DNA of 64,000 nt from positions 25,018,459-25,082,458 of the forward strand of contig OX388349.1 in the NCBI GenBank assembly GCA_947579665.1, written 5' to 3'. Below the pieces are notes generated by a model. It was not told the DNA's origin and did not search any database. It saw nothing but the letters and a program-made list of their open reading frames with translations. Below, piece after piece: positions 46,301 to 58,594 of this stretch; positions within the stretch are counted from its first letter, which is position 1; every line of letters begins with the position of its first letter. Made by a program: the position numbers and the translations under genes. Source of the DNA: Sympetrum striolatum. Lineage: Eukaryota > Arthropoda > Insecta > Odonata > Libellulidae.

Positions 46301-47513
46301 ACCCAGGAGGGCCTCAGCAGAGGTCCTCTACATAGACCATCGACGAGGGGGAGCAGGACTGCTACCGATGGCCGACCACCTGGACATCTTAACGGTGGTC
46401 CATGGGTATCGGCTCCTCCACTGCCGAGACCCCGTCGTAAGAAGAGTGGCGTGGGCGCGACTTCGTGAGGTGACCAAGAGGAGAATCCGTAGGACACCAT
46501 CCACCGAAGACTGCGCCGAATTCCTGTCCGGGAGTCTTCGGCAGGAGTTCGGGAATGCGGCGACGGATTTCTCCTCCCTTTTCACCCAGGTCCGGGAGTC
46601 CTCAAGACGGCTAGGCAAATCCATCGGCCTAGAGTGGAGATGGTCAGGCGTGCTGAGGGAGCTGCAGGTCTGCGTCACGGCTAACGGCGGTTCAACAACC
46701 AAGGTCCACCCAGGGGCCATCCGGCTCCTGGAGAAGACACTGAAGGCCGCCGTGAGGAACCAGTACCTTGCCAAACTAACATCCAAACCTGACCAAGGCA
46801 AGGTACACGCCGTGGCGAGCAGCTCCCCAATCTCCAGTCACTTTATGTGGGACGGGCGATACACCCGTTTCTGTGACTGGAGATTCATCCATCGAGCACG
46901 CCTGGACGTCCTCCCGCTCAACGCCTGTCGCCGCTGGGACCCGAATGCAGACAGGCGATGCCGGCGTTGCGGGCATGAGGCGGAAACCCTGCCTCATGTC
47001 CTCAACCACTGCAAGATACACTCCCGGACATGGCAGCTGAGACACGACGGGGTCCAAAACCGAATCGCTGCAGCCATCCGAGGTCGCCGTGGGAGGGAAG
47101 CGGCCGAACTAAGGGTCAACAGGACGGTGCCGGACTTCCCCCAGCCACTGCGACCGGACCTGCTCCTACTCTCCACCAACCCGGACGGGACGAAAACTGC
47201 TGCCATAGTGGACGTGACGGTGCCATTCGAGAATACCGAGGAGGCACTCCTGGAGGCGCGGCAACGAAAGATTGAAAAATACGCTGCGCTCGCTGAACAC
47301 CTCGCCGCCCAGGGATACGACACGTCCACTGATGCCATAGTCGTAGGGAGCCTGGGGTCGTGGGACCATGCAAATGACCGCGTCCTACGATCCCTGGGCA
47401 TCCCTCTCAAATATTCAAACACCATGAGGAAACTCATCGTCTCAGACACTATTCGGTGGTCCCGTGACATATACACTGAACATATCACGGGCCACCGACA
47501 ATACACAGAATAA
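43398..47513 (+). CDS. E4 retrotransposon protein: zinc fingers, reverse transcriptase, restriction-like endonuclease
   Basis: This 1371-residue protein is nearly identical to that of E3; the one amino-acid difference I noticed is Asn for Asp in SSVPNLAERP, with a few silent base changes. All fingers, YADD, CCHC and endonuclease residues are present. The ATG lies 24 nt after the rearranged junction, so coding is intact while promoter, structured leader and most of the pyrimidine tract are gone. Expression would depend on read-through from the upstream U2 gene, so this copy may be silent despite its open frame. Confidence 0.94.
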   Translation: MPRSRPSSPPPARRSRRFGVGGDSLPSPPLPAIPEDGGVASPRRRTPLSPLFAPSDTSAEGLNSPAVQAAGDLNSSVPNLAERPPPGPPDPRNSLDTPPGPSDAASRRYRRGRAPHPRVPRMASSEFFCLDEDDLDGKNDRSVNTTSQPGGQLHQAATTTKPPGGQQHQAATTSPPGSQQHQAATTSSPGGQLHQAATTSSPGDQLHQVANTTASPGGQHHQAANTNKPTRDTTIRRDGDSLVVEFPVPDVLTCTEPACSVTFKAKVWTAAKRSLERHLAANHNLRGLKSQNWCSICESAIGARPSGHPCLRAAVTRQNQQQDARTEFACPDCDFSCPSKRGLASHRIAHRQRNPFPEPNPVPYPDPPTPPPPLVADDDPVAPDRTEEEPPTAEPAAHPRSNTPERVEPPETVDPAPAPAGPLSEVETEWICAINNTQDRPWEEFEEVVGRLTTAIIAQRPKAPPPNPRTNRGGPRRPAAGQNRRGPQRYDPQDAAAIQRLFRLNPRKAVHSILEETSPYCDIPAEELKTHFQRVYGDSQYTPPEQPFLEGYKDTSEDEREALLAPITAKEVAARLSRTTNTAPGPDGITWGDLTKFDRKGSILATAYERCLREGRTPEAWKTSKTVLIYKKGDKRAVCNWRPIALGNTIAKLYAAVLADRLMTWAVRGGRVSGCQKGFREFEGCHEHNFLLQAAIDEARRRRSSICVAWLDLTNAFGSIPHQHLNNTLERMHIPPEFRRAVEDQQRCSTIIKTTAGDTDPIIIKAGVKQGCPLSPTIFNLGIEPVVRAALEKANTCGVDVHGNRISILAYADDMVLVGRNQEALQELMDRVGERAAAAGLTFNQQKCATLHLDFRTPQPAAGPVRETAFSIQGGHPVSLREGQPYSYLGVPAGFNVCQTPTEELQRLAEEVKKIDESLLAPWQKFKATKIFLLSRLNFILRAGHVRKGPVQEVDKIVRACGKRWLHLPRRASAEVLYIDHRRGGAGLLPMADHLDILTVVHGYRLLHCRDPVVRRVAWARLREVTKRRIRRTPSTEDCAEFLSGSLRQEFGNAATDFSSLFTQVRESSRRLGKSIGLEWRWSGVLRELQVCVTANGGSTTKVHPGAIRLLEKTLKAAVRNQYLAKLTSKPDQGKVHAVASSSPISSHFMWDGRYTRFCDWRFIHRARLDVLPLNACRRWDPNADRRCRRCGHEAETLPHVLNHCKIHSRTWQLRHDGVQNRIAAAIRGRRGREAAELRVNRTVPDFPQPLRPDLLLLSTNPDGTKTAAIVDVTVPFENTEEALLEARQRKIEKYAALAEHLAAQGYDTSTDAIVVGSLGSWDHANDRVLRSLGIPLKYSNTMRKLIVSDTIRWSRDIYTEHITGHRQYTE

Positions 47514-47915
47514 TCCACACAAAAAGTGCAAGTGACAGTGAAAGTGTGCGAAAAGACTAAAAACTTGCCGAGAAGCGATCAAATTTCTCTAAACTATGTT
47601 AAATTGTTCTGTGGCGATTGCCTATCTATCTTCTTTTTCTTTTTTTTTAAATTTGAGTTAATCGAAGAATGAACATTTACCTATGCCCCTCAGGCAAATG
47701 AATAAAAATATTCATTAAAACGGCGGTGATAACGCCAAATACTTGCCCTTCAGGCAAATTAGGAATTAGGATTTTGAAAGGCTTCATATTATAAAAGCCA
47801 TAATTTATATAACTTCAAGATAAACTGGGCTGAACATGCCACTGGCATGAATTAATGTATTACCTTCTATTTGAATTTTGACATGTATTTTGAAATATTT
47901 CAATAAACAAACTTT
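47514..47915 (+). other. E4 3'UTR
   Basis: Matches the E3 3'UTR, including the terminal CAATAAACAAACTTT, with one extra A after the T run (TTTAAATTTG against TTTAATTTG). Confidence 0.65.
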
Positions 47916-48066
47916 TATCTGTTCTTATCAGCTTAATATCTGATACGTCTCGCATTGCGGGACCAGAATATTAAACTGATTTTTGGACTATGGCGGGGTG
48001 CTAGGAGTTTACTCCATCCCTGCCGCGGGTTGGCCCGGCATTGCAGTACCGTCGGGATCGGCCCAT
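47916..48066 (+). pseudogene. U2 snRNA 3' fragment (nt 38-188) after E4
   Basis: Promoterless. Unlike the other three 3' fragments, no matching 5' fragment exists upstream of the element, so no target-site duplication can be scored. Confidence 0.95.
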
Positions 48067-49194
48067 AATAATTATATCCACTGGTAAAACTGTAAACATA
48101 AACATTTGCAGTTGTTGTAAAGGTTACGCTCAGGGCAAACGCCCATATTGAGCGAACCTACTTGGAAATTTCCTTTGTATGTATTTTCGCTGTAAAAAAT
48201 GTAAATGATGTTATTTTTTGCTGTAAAAAATTTAAATTGTTATTTTTTGTGATAAATACATTGCAAACTGACTACTTTTTTTAATTTATCCATCCCTTGA
48301 ACGCACGACACATGGAAATAAATACCTTCGAAAAATTTCGAACGTGAAAAACTCAGACACGTAAAAAAAAATCAAAAACTTGGGCATATTTCCAAAATTG
48401 ATAACACTTAATCAAACTCAAACTGACCCGAAACAACCGACGACAACTACAAAAAATGAACAATAAATAAACAATAAACAGTAAAATTGCCGTTTTTGGG
48501 GAAAAAATACCTCGGAAAATGCTGAATTACACTGAAAACAAGGAAAAAAATATTTCACATGCACATTGACCAACGAAAACTACTTCAACTCGAAGATCGA
48601 AATTTTTCTCCAGTTCCCCGACGACGAGAAAGTTTTTTTCGCACCCAACCCACGTTTCTACGACAGATTCTTCCAGGACGAATCTTCGGGATCCCCGAAA
48701 ATCCGATAAACAATCACATAAAAATTCATTCCAGCCAAAGTACATCCTCTGCTAATGTCCCCGAGGGCCCTCCAAGACGACGCGATCCACCCGGTTGCGC
48801 ATCGAACGCTGCCCCACGCGAAACACACCCCTTTTTGCTATAATTTTGTTAATTCATCAAACTTGTTTCTTCCCGCCTCTGCCACGTAATGGGGAGCGGG
48901 AGATACAATGATTTCCGCCGCCTCTTGCCTTTGGACGCCAGAGGGAGCCAAAGGAGCCGATTATTTCGATTTCTACGATTTGGGGGGGAACGTTTGGACC
49001 CTGTGCCCCCCCAATTTACCCCCGAACCCTGACTATACACTCTAGTATCAAAATCCTACACGACTTGAGTACGTAGTGCGTGTACTCGACCTTCCAGGCC
49101 CTCTCGAACCACGATCCTTCAGACCTGCAAACTCTTCGCTGAACCAGGGTTTCAATTTTTTCCCCGCCCCCCCTATACCCTTATAGTACCCTTT

Positions 49195-49382
49195 ATCGCT
49201 TCTCGGCCTTATGGCTAAGATCAAAGTGTAGTATCTGTTCTTATCAGCTTAATATCTGATACGTCTCGCATTGCGGGACCAGAATATTAAACTGATTTTT
49301 GGACTATGGCGGGGTGCTAGGAGTTTACTCCATCCCTGCCGCGGGTTGGCCCGGCATTGCAGTACCGTCGGGATCGGCCCAT
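49195..49382 (+). ncRNA. U2: U2 snRNA, intact copy
   Basis: First of twelve complete genes after E4. Confidence 0.97.
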
Positions 49383-50510
49383 AATAATTATATCCACTGG
49401 TAAAACTGTAAACATAAACATTTGCAGTTGTTGTAAAGGTTACGCTCAGGGCAAACGCCCATATTGAGCGAACCTACTTGGAAATTTCCTTTGTATGTAT
49501 TTTCGCTGTAAAAAATGTAAATGATGTTATTTTTTGCTGTAAAAAATTTAAATTGTTATTTTTTGTGATAAATACATTGCAAACTGACTACTTTTTTTAA
49601 TTTATCCATCCCTTGAACGCACGACACATGGAAATAAATACCTTCGAAAAATTTCGAACGTGAAAAACTCAGACACGTAAAAAAAAATCAAAAACTTGGG
49701 CATATTTCCAAAATTGATAACACTTAATCAAACTCAAACTGACCCGAAACAACCGACGACAACTACAAAAAATGAACAATAAATAAACAATAAACAGTAA
49801 AATTGCCGTTTTTGGGGAAAAAATACCTCGGAAAATGCTGAATTACACTGAAAACAAGGAAAAAAATATTTCACATGCACATTGACCAACGAAAACTACT
49901 TCAACTCGAAGATCGAAATTTTTCTCCAGTTCCCCGACGACGAGAAAGTTTTTTTCGCACCCAACCCACGTTTCTACGACAGATTCTTCCAGGACGAATC
50001 TTCGGGATCCCCGAAAATCCGATAAACAATCACATAAAAATTCATTCCAGCCAAAGTACATCCTCTGCTAATGTCCCCGAGGGCCCTCCAAGACGACGCG
50101 ATCCACCCGGTTGCGCATCGAACGCTGCCCCACGCGAAACACACCCCTTTTTGCTATAATTTTGTTAATTCATCAAACTTGTTTCTTCCCGCCTCTGCCA
50201 CGTAATGGGGAGCGGGAGATACAATGATTTCCGCCGCCTCTTGCCTTTGGACGCCAGAGGGAGCCAAAGGAGCCGATTATTTCGATTTCTACGATTTGGG
50301 GGGGAACGTTTGGACCCTGTGCCCCCCCAATTTACCCCCGAACCCTGACTATACACTCTAGTATCAAAATCCTACACGACTTGAGTACGTAGTGCGTGTA
50401 CTCGACCTTCCAGGCCCTCTCGAACCACGATCCTTCAGACCTGCAAACTCTTCGCTGAACCAGGGTTTCAATTTTTTCCCCGCCCCCCCTATACCCTTAT
50501 AGTACCCTTT

Positions 50511-50698
50511 ATCGCTTCTCGGCCTTATGGCTAAGATCAAAGTGTAGTATCTGTTCTTATCAGCTTAATATCTGATACGTCTCGCATTGCGGGACCAGAA
50601 TATTAAACTGATTTTTGGACTATGGCGGGGTGCTAGGAGTTTACTCCATCCCTGCCGCGGGTTGGCCCGGCATTGCAGTACCGTCGGGATCGGCCCAT
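50511..50698 (+). ncRNA. U2: U2 snRNA, intact copy
   Basis: Second of twelve complete genes after E4. Confidence 0.97.
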
Positions 50699-51826
50699 AA
50701 TAATTATATCCACTGGTAAAACTGTAAACATAAACATTTGCAGTTGTTGTAAAGGTTACGCTCAGGGCAAACGCCCATATTGAGCGAACCTACTTGGAAA
50801 TTTCCTTTGTATGTATTTTCGCTGTAAAAAATGTAAATGATGTTATTTTTTGCTGTAAAAAATTTAAATTGTTATTTTTTGTGATAAATACATTGCAAAC
50901 TGACTACTTTTTTTAATTTATCCATCCCTTGAACGCACGACACATGGAAATAAATACCTTCGAAAAATTTCGAACGTGAAAAACTCAGACACGTAAAAAA
51001 AAATCAAAAACTTGGGCATATTTCCAAAATTGATAACACTTAATCAAACTCAAACTGACCCGAAACAACCGACGACAACTACAAAAAATGAACAATAAAT
51101 AAACAATAAACAGTAAAATTGCCGTTTTTGGGGAAAAAATACCTCGGAAAATGCTGAATTACACTGAAAACAAGGAAAAAAATATTTCACATGCACATTG
51201 ACCAACGAAAACTACTTCAACTCGAAGATCGAAATTTTTCTCCAGTTCCCCGACGACGAGAAAGTTTTTTTCGCACCCAACCCACGTTTCTACGACAGAT
51301 TCTTCCAGGACGAATCTTCGGGATCCCCGAAAATCCGATAAACAATCACATAAAAATTCATTCCAGCCAAAGTACATCCTCTGCTAATGTCCCCGAGGGC
51401 CCTCCAAGACGACGCGATCCACCCGGTTGCGCATCGAACGCTGCCCCACGCGAAACACACCCCTTTTTGCTATAATTTTGTTAATTCATCAAACTTGTTT
51501 CTTCCCGCCTCTGCCACGTAATGGGGAGCGGGAGATACAATGATTTCCGCCGCCTCTTGCCTTTGGACGCCAGAGGGAGCCAAAGGAGCCGATTATTTCG
51601 ATTTCTACGATTTGGGGGGGAACGTTTGGACCCTGTGCCCCCCCAATTTACCCCCGAACCCTGACTATACACTCTAGTATCAAAATCCTACACGACTTGA
51701 GTACGTAGTGCGTGTACTCGACCTTCCAGGCCCTCTCGAACCACGATCCTTCAGACCTGCAAACTCTTCGCTGAACCAGGGTTTCAATTTTTTCCCCGCC
51801 CCCCCTATACCCTTATAGTACCCTTT

Positions 51827-52014
51827 ATCGCTTCTCGGCCTTATGGCTAAGATCAAAGTGTAGTATCTGTTCTTATCAGCTTAATATCTGATACGTCTCG
51901 CATTGCGGGACCAGAATATTAAACTGATTTTTGGACTATGGCGGGGTGCTAGGAGTTTACTCCATCCCTGCCGCGGGTTGGCCCGGCATTGCAGTACCGT
52001 CGGGATCGGCCCAT
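51827..52014 (+). ncRNA. U2: U2 snRNA, intact copy
   Basis: Third of twelve complete genes after E4. Confidence 0.97.
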
Positions 52015-53142
52015 AATAATTATATCCACTGGTAAAACTGTAAACATAAACATTTGCAGTTGTTGTAAAGGTTACGCTCAGGGCAAACGCCCATATTGAG
52101 CGAACCTACTTGGAAATTTCCTTTGTATGTATTTTCGCTGTAAAAAATGTAAATGATGTTATTTTTTGCTGTAAAAAATTTAAATTGTTATTTTTTGTGA
52201 TAAATACATTGCAAACTGACTACTTTTTTTAATTTATCCATCCCTTGAACGCACGACACATGGAAATAAATACCTTCGAAAAATTTCGAACGTGAAAAAC
52301 TCAGACACGTAAAAAAAAATCAAAAACTTGGGCATATTTCCAAAATTGATAACACTTAATCAAACTCAAACTGACCCGAAACAACCGACGACAACTACAA
52401 AAAATGAACAATAAATAAACAATAAACAGTAAAATTGCCGTTTTTGGGGAAAAAATACCTCGGAAAATGCTGAATTACACTGAAAACAAGGAAAAAAATA
52501 TTTCACATGCACATTGACCAACGAAAACTACTTCAACTCGAAGATCGAAATTTTTCTCCAGTTCCCCGACGACGAGAAAGTTTTTTTCGCACCCAACCCA
52601 CGTTTCTACGACAGATTCTTCCAGGACGAATCTTCGGGATCCCCGAAAATCCGATAAACAATCACATAAAAATTCATTCCAGCCAAAGTACATCCTCTGC
52701 TAATGTCCCCGAGGGCCCTCCAAGACGACGCGATCCACCCGGTTGCGCATCGAACGCTGCCCCACGCGAAACACACCCCTTTTTGCTATAATTTTGTTAA
52801 TTCATCAAACTTGTTTCTTCCCGCCTCTGCCACGTAATGGGGAGCGGGAGATACAATGATTTCCGCCGCCTCTTGCCTTTGGACGCCAGAGGGAGCCAAA
52901 GGAGCCGATTATTTCGATTTCTACGATTTGGGGGGGAACGTTTGGACCCTGTGCCCCCCCAATTTACCCCCGAACCCTGACTATACACTCTAGTATCAAA
53001 ATCCTACACGACTTGAGTACGTAGTGCGTGTACTCGACCTTCCAGGCCCTCTCGAACCACGATCCTTCAGACCTGCAAACTCTTCGCTGAACCAGGGTTT
53101 CAATTTTTTCCCCGCCCCCCCTATACCCTTATAGTACCCTTT

Positions 53143-53330
53143 ATCGCTTCTCGGCCTTATGGCTAAGATCAAAGTGTAGTATCTGTTCTTATCAGCTTAA
53201 TATCTGATACGTCTCGCATTGCGGGACCAGAATATTAAACTGATTTTTGGACTATGGCGGGGTGCTAGGAGTTTACTCCATCCCTGCCGCGGGTTGGCCC
53301 GGCATTGCAGTACCGTCGGGATCGGCCCAT
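53143..53330 (+). ncRNA. U2: U2 snRNA, intact copy
   Basis: Fourth of twelve complete genes after E4. Confidence 0.97.
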
Positions 53331-54458
53331 AATAATTATATCCACTGGTAAAACTGTAAACATAAACATTTGCAGTTGTTGTAAAGGTTACGCTCAGGGC
53401 AAACGCCCATATTGAGCGAACCTACTTGGAAATTTCCTTTGTATGTATTTTCGCTGTAAAAAATGTAAATGATGTTATTTTTTGCTGTAAAAAATTTAAA
53501 TTGTTATTTTTTGTGATAAATACATTGCAAACTGACTACTTTTTTTAATTTATCCATCCCTTGAACGCACGACACATGGAAATAAATACCTTCGAAAAAT
53601 TTCGAACGTGAAAAACTCAGACACGTAAAAAAAAATCAAAAACTTGGGCATATTTCCAAAATTGATAACACTTAATCAAACTCAAACTGACCCGAAACAA
53701 CCGACGACAACTACAAAAAATGAACAATAAATAAACAATAAACAGTAAAATTGCCGTTTTTGGGGAAAAAATACCTCGGAAAATGCTGAATTACACTGAA
53801 AACAAGGAAAAAAATATTTCACATGCACATTGACCAACGAAAACTACTTCAACTCGAAGATCGAAATTTTTCTCCAGTTCCCCGACGACGAGAAAGTTTT
53901 TTTCGCACCCAACCCACGTTTCTACGACAGATTCTTCCAGGACGAATCTTCGGGATCCCCGAAAATCCGATAAACAATCACATAAAAATTCATTCCAGCC
54001 AAAGTACATCCTCTGCTAATGTCCCCGAGGGCCCTCCAAGACGACGCGATCCACCCGGTTGCGCATCGAACGCTGCCCCACGCGAAACACACCCCTTTTT
54101 GCTATAATTTTGTTAATTCATCAAACTTGTTTCTTCCCGCCTCTGCCACGTAATGGGGAGCGGGAGATACAATGATTTCCGCCGCCTCTTGCCTTTGGAC
54201 GCCAGAGGGAGCCAAAGGAGCCGATTATTTCGATTTCTACGATTTGGGGGGGAACGTTTGGACCCTGTGCCCCCCCAATTTACCCCCGAACCCTGACTAT
54301 ACACTCTAGTATCAAAATCCTACACGACTTGAGTACGTAGTGCGTGTACTCGACCTTCCAGGCCCTCTCGAACCACGATCCTTCAGACCTGCAAACTCTT
54401 CGCTGAACCAGGGTTTCAATTTTTTCCCCGCCCCCCCTATACCCTTATAGTACCCTTT

Positions 54459-54646
54459 ATCGCTTCTCGGCCTTATGGCTAAGATCAAAGTGTAGTATCT
54501 GTTCTTATCAGCTTAATATCTGATACGTCTCGCATTGCGGGACCAGAATATTAAACTGATTTTTGGACTATGGCGGGGTGCTAGGAGTTTACTCCATCCC
54601 TGCCGCGGGTTGGCCCGGCATTGCAGTACCGTCGGGATCGGCCCAT
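54459..54646 (+). ncRNA. U2: U2 snRNA, intact copy
   Basis: Fifth of twelve complete genes after E4. Confidence 0.97.
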
Positions 54647-55774
54647 AATAATTATATCCACTGGTAAAACTGTAAACATAAACATTTGCAGTTGTTGTAA
54701 AGGTTACGCTCAGGGCAAACGCCCATATTGAGCGAACCTACTTGGAAATTTCCTTTGTATGTATTTTCGCTGTAAAAAATGTAAATGATGTTATTTTTTG
54801 CTGTAAAAAATTTAAATTGTTATTTTTTGTGATAAATACATTGCAAACTGACTACTTTTTTTAATTTATCCATCCCTTGAACGCACGACACATGGAAATA
54901 AATACCTTCGAAAAATTTCGAACGTGAAAAACTCAGACACGTAAAAAAAAATCAAAAACTTGGGCATATTTCCAAAATTGATAACACTTAATCAAACTCA
55001 AACTGACCCGAAACAACCGACGACAACTACAAAAAATGAACAATAAATAAACAATAAACAGTAAAATTGCCGTTTTTGGGGAAAAAATACCTCGGAAAAT
55101 GCTGAATTACACTGAAAACAAGGAAAAAAATATTTCACATGCACATTGACCAACGAAAACTACTTCAACTCGAAGATCGAAATTTTTCTCCAGTTCCCCG
55201 ACGACGAGAAAGTTTTTTTCGCACCCAACCCACGTTTCTACGACAGATTCTTCCAGGACGAATCTTCGGGATCCCCGAAAATCCGATAAACAATCACATA
55301 AAAATTCATTCCAGCCAAAGTACATCCTCTGCTAATGTCCCCGAGGGCCCTCCAAGACGACGCGATCCACCCGGTTGCGCATCGAACGCTGCCCCACGCG
55401 AAACACACCCCTTTTTGCTATAATTTTGTTAATTCATCAAACTTGTTTCTTCCCGCCTCTGCCACGTAATGGGGAGCGGGAGATACAATGATTTCCGCCG
55501 CCTCTTGCCTTTGGACGCCAGAGGGAGCCAAAGGAGCCGATTATTTCGATTTCTACGATTTGGGGGGGAACGTTTGGACCCTGTGCCCCCCCAATTTACC
55601 CCCGAACCCTGACTATACACTCTAGTATCAAAATCCTACACGACTTGAGTACGTAGTGCGTGTACTCGACCTTCCAGGCCCTCTCGAACCACGATCCTTC
55701 AGACCTGCAAACTCTTCGCTGAACCAGGGTTTCAATTTTTTCCCCGCCCCCCCTATACCCTTATAGTACCCTTT

Positions 55775-55962
55775 ATCGCTTCTCGGCCTTATGGCTAAGA
55801 TCAAAGTGTAGTATCTGTTCTTATCAGCTTAATATCTGATACGTCTCGCATTGCGGGACCAGAATATTAAACTGATTTTTGGACTATGGCGGGGTGCTAG
55901 GAGTTTACTCCATCCCTGCCGCGGGTTGGCCCGGCATTGCAGTACCGTCGGGATCGGCCCAT
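55775..55962 (+). ncRNA. U2: U2 snRNA, intact copy
   Basis: Sixth of twelve complete genes after E4. Confidence 0.97.
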
Positions 55963-57090
55963 AATAATTATATCCACTGGTAAAACTGTAAACATAAACA
56001 TTTGCAGTTGTTGTAAAGGTTACGCTCAGGGCAAACGCCCATATTGAGCGAACCTACTTGGAAATTTCCTTTGTATGTATTTTCGCTGTAAAAAATGTAA
56101 ATGATGTTATTTTTTGCTGTAAAAAATTTAAATTGTTATTTTTTGTGATAAATACATTGCAAACTGACTACTTTTTTTAATTTATCCATCCCTTGAACGC
56201 ACGACACATGGAAATAAATACCTTCGAAAAATTTCGAACGTGAAAAACTCAGACACGTAAAAAAAAATCAAAAACTTGGGCATATTTCCAAAATTGATAA
56301 CACTTAATCAAACTCAAACTGACCCGAAACAACCGACGACAACTACAAAAAATGAACAATAAATAAACAATAAACAGTAAAATTGCCGTTTTTGGGGAAA
56401 AAATACCTCGGAAAATGCTGAATTACACTGAAAACAAGGAAAAAAATATTTCACATGCACATTGACCAACGAAAACTACTTCAACTCGAAGATCGAAATT
56501 TTTCTCCAGTTCCCCGACGACGAGAAAGTTTTTTTCGCACCCAACCCACGTTTCTACGACAGATTCTTCCAGGACGAATCTTCGGGATCCCCGAAAATCC
56601 GATAAACAATCACATAAAAATTCATTCCAGCCAAAGTACATCCTCTGCTAATGTCCCCGAGGGCCCTCCAAGACGACGCGATCCACCCGGTTGCGCATCG
56701 AACGCTGCCCCACGCGAAACACACCCCTTTTTGCTATAATTTTGTTAATTCATCAAACTTGTTTCTTCCCGCCTCTGCCACGTAATGGGGAGCGGGAGAT
56801 ACAATGATTTCCGCCGCCTCTTGCCTTTGGACGCCAGAGGGAGCCAAAGGAGCCGATTATTTCGATTTCTACGATTTGGGGGGGAACGTTTGGACCCTGT
56901 GCCCCCCCAATTTACCCCCGAACCCTGACTATACACTCTAGTATCAAAATCCTACACGACTTGAGTACGTAGTGCGTGTACTCGACCTTCCAGGCCCTCT
57001 CGAACCACGATCCTTCAGACCTGCAAACTCTTCGCTGAACCAGGGTTTCAATTTTTTCCCCGCCCCCCCTATACCCTTATAGTACCCTTT

Positions 57091-57278
57091 ATCGCTTCTC
57101 GGCCTTATGGCTAAGATCAAAGTGTAGTATCTGTTCTTATCAGCTTAATATCTGATACGTCTCGCATTGCGGGACCAGAATATTAAACTGATTTTTGGAC
57201 TATGGCGGGGTGCTAGGAGTTTACTCCATCCCTGCCGCGGGTTGGCCCGGCATTGCAGTACCGTCGGGATCGGCCCAT
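57091..57278 (+). ncRNA. U2: U2 snRNA, intact copy
   Basis: Seventh of twelve complete genes after E4. Confidence 0.97.
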
Positions 57279-58406
57279 AATAATTATATCCACTGGTAAA
57301 ACTGTAAACATAAACATTTGCAGTTGTTGTAAAGGTTACGCTCAGGGCAAACGCCCATATTGAGCGAACCTACTTGGAAATTTCCTTTGTATGTATTTTC
57401 GCTGTAAAAAATGTAAATGATGTTATTTTTTGCTGTAAAAAATTTAAATTGTTATTTTTTGTGATAAATACATTGCAAACTGACTACTTTTTTTAATTTA
57501 TCCATCCCTTGAACGCACGACACATGGAAATAAATACCTTCGAAAAATTTCGAACGTGAAAAACTCAGACACGTAAAAAAAAATCAAAAACTTGGGCATA
57601 TTTCCAAAATTGATAACACTTAATCAAACTCAAACTGACCCGAAACAACCGACGACAACTACAAAAAATGAACAATAAATAAACAATAAACAGTAAAATT
57701 GCCGTTTTTGGGGAAAAAATACCTCGGAAAATGCTGAATTACACTGAAAACAAGGAAAAAAATATTTCACATGCACATTGACCAACGAAAACTACTTCAA
57801 CTCGAAGATCGAAATTTTTCTCCAGTTCCCCGACGACGAGAAAGTTTTTTTCGCACCCAACCCACGTTTCTACGACAGATTCTTCCAGGACGAATCTTCG
57901 GGATCCCCGAAAATCCGATAAACAATCACATAAAAATTCATTCCAGCCAAAGTACATCCTCTGCTAATGTCCCCGAGGGCCCTCCAAGACGACGCGATCC
58001 ACCCGGTTGCGCATCGAACGCTGCCCCACGCGAAACACACCCCTTTTTGCTATAATTTTGTTAATTCATCAAACTTGTTTCTTCCCGCCTCTGCCACGTA
58101 ATGGGGAGCGGGAGATACAATGATTTCCGCCGCCTCTTGCCTTTGGACGCCAGAGGGAGCCAAAGGAGCCGATTATTTCGATTTCTACGATTTGGGGGGG
58201 AACGTTTGGACCCTGTGCCCCCCCAATTTACCCCCGAACCCTGACTATACACTCTAGTATCAAAATCCTACACGACTTGAGTACGTAGTGCGTGTACTCG
58301 ACCTTCCAGGCCCTCTCGAACCACGATCCTTCAGACCTGCAAACTCTTCGCTGAACCAGGGTTTCAATTTTTTCCCCGCCCCCCCTATACCCTTATAGTA
58401 CCCTTT

Positions 58407-58594
58407 ATCGCTTCTCGGCCTTATGGCTAAGATCAAAGTGTAGTATCTGTTCTTATCAGCTTAATATCTGATACGTCTCGCATTGCGGGACCAGAATATT
58501 AAACTGATTTTTGGACTATGGCGGGGTGCTAGGAGTTTACTCCATCCCTGCCGCGGGTTGGCCCGGCATTGCAGTACCGTCGGGATCGGCCCAT
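58407..58594 (+). ncRNA. U2: U2 snRNA, intact copy
   Basis: Eighth of twelve complete genes after E4. Confidence 0.97.

Larger units (their letters stand above)
43374..47915 (+). mobile_element. E4: family A Utopia-like element, 5'UTR lost, atypical left junction
   Basis: About 4542 bp remain. The 3' side joins U2 at nt 38, as in E3. The left side joins U2 3' flank (GCGAACCT) rather than U2 nt 59; three bases (CCT, 43371-43373) fit both partners. Relative to E3, 221-224 nt of 5'UTR are missing, including the conserved structured block. Relative to the array, about 1.07 kb is missing: the rest of the spacer, the promoter and the first 37 nt of the host U2. A deletion after insertion, or an aberrant insertion joined by microhomology, would both explain this. 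The ORF is complete. Confidence 0.9.

Noticed and set aside
43374..47915. E4 as a 5'-truncated dead copy
   Set aside because: The truncation stops before the ATG and the ORF has no stop, frameshift or loss of catalytic residues. It may be silent but it is not coding-dead.
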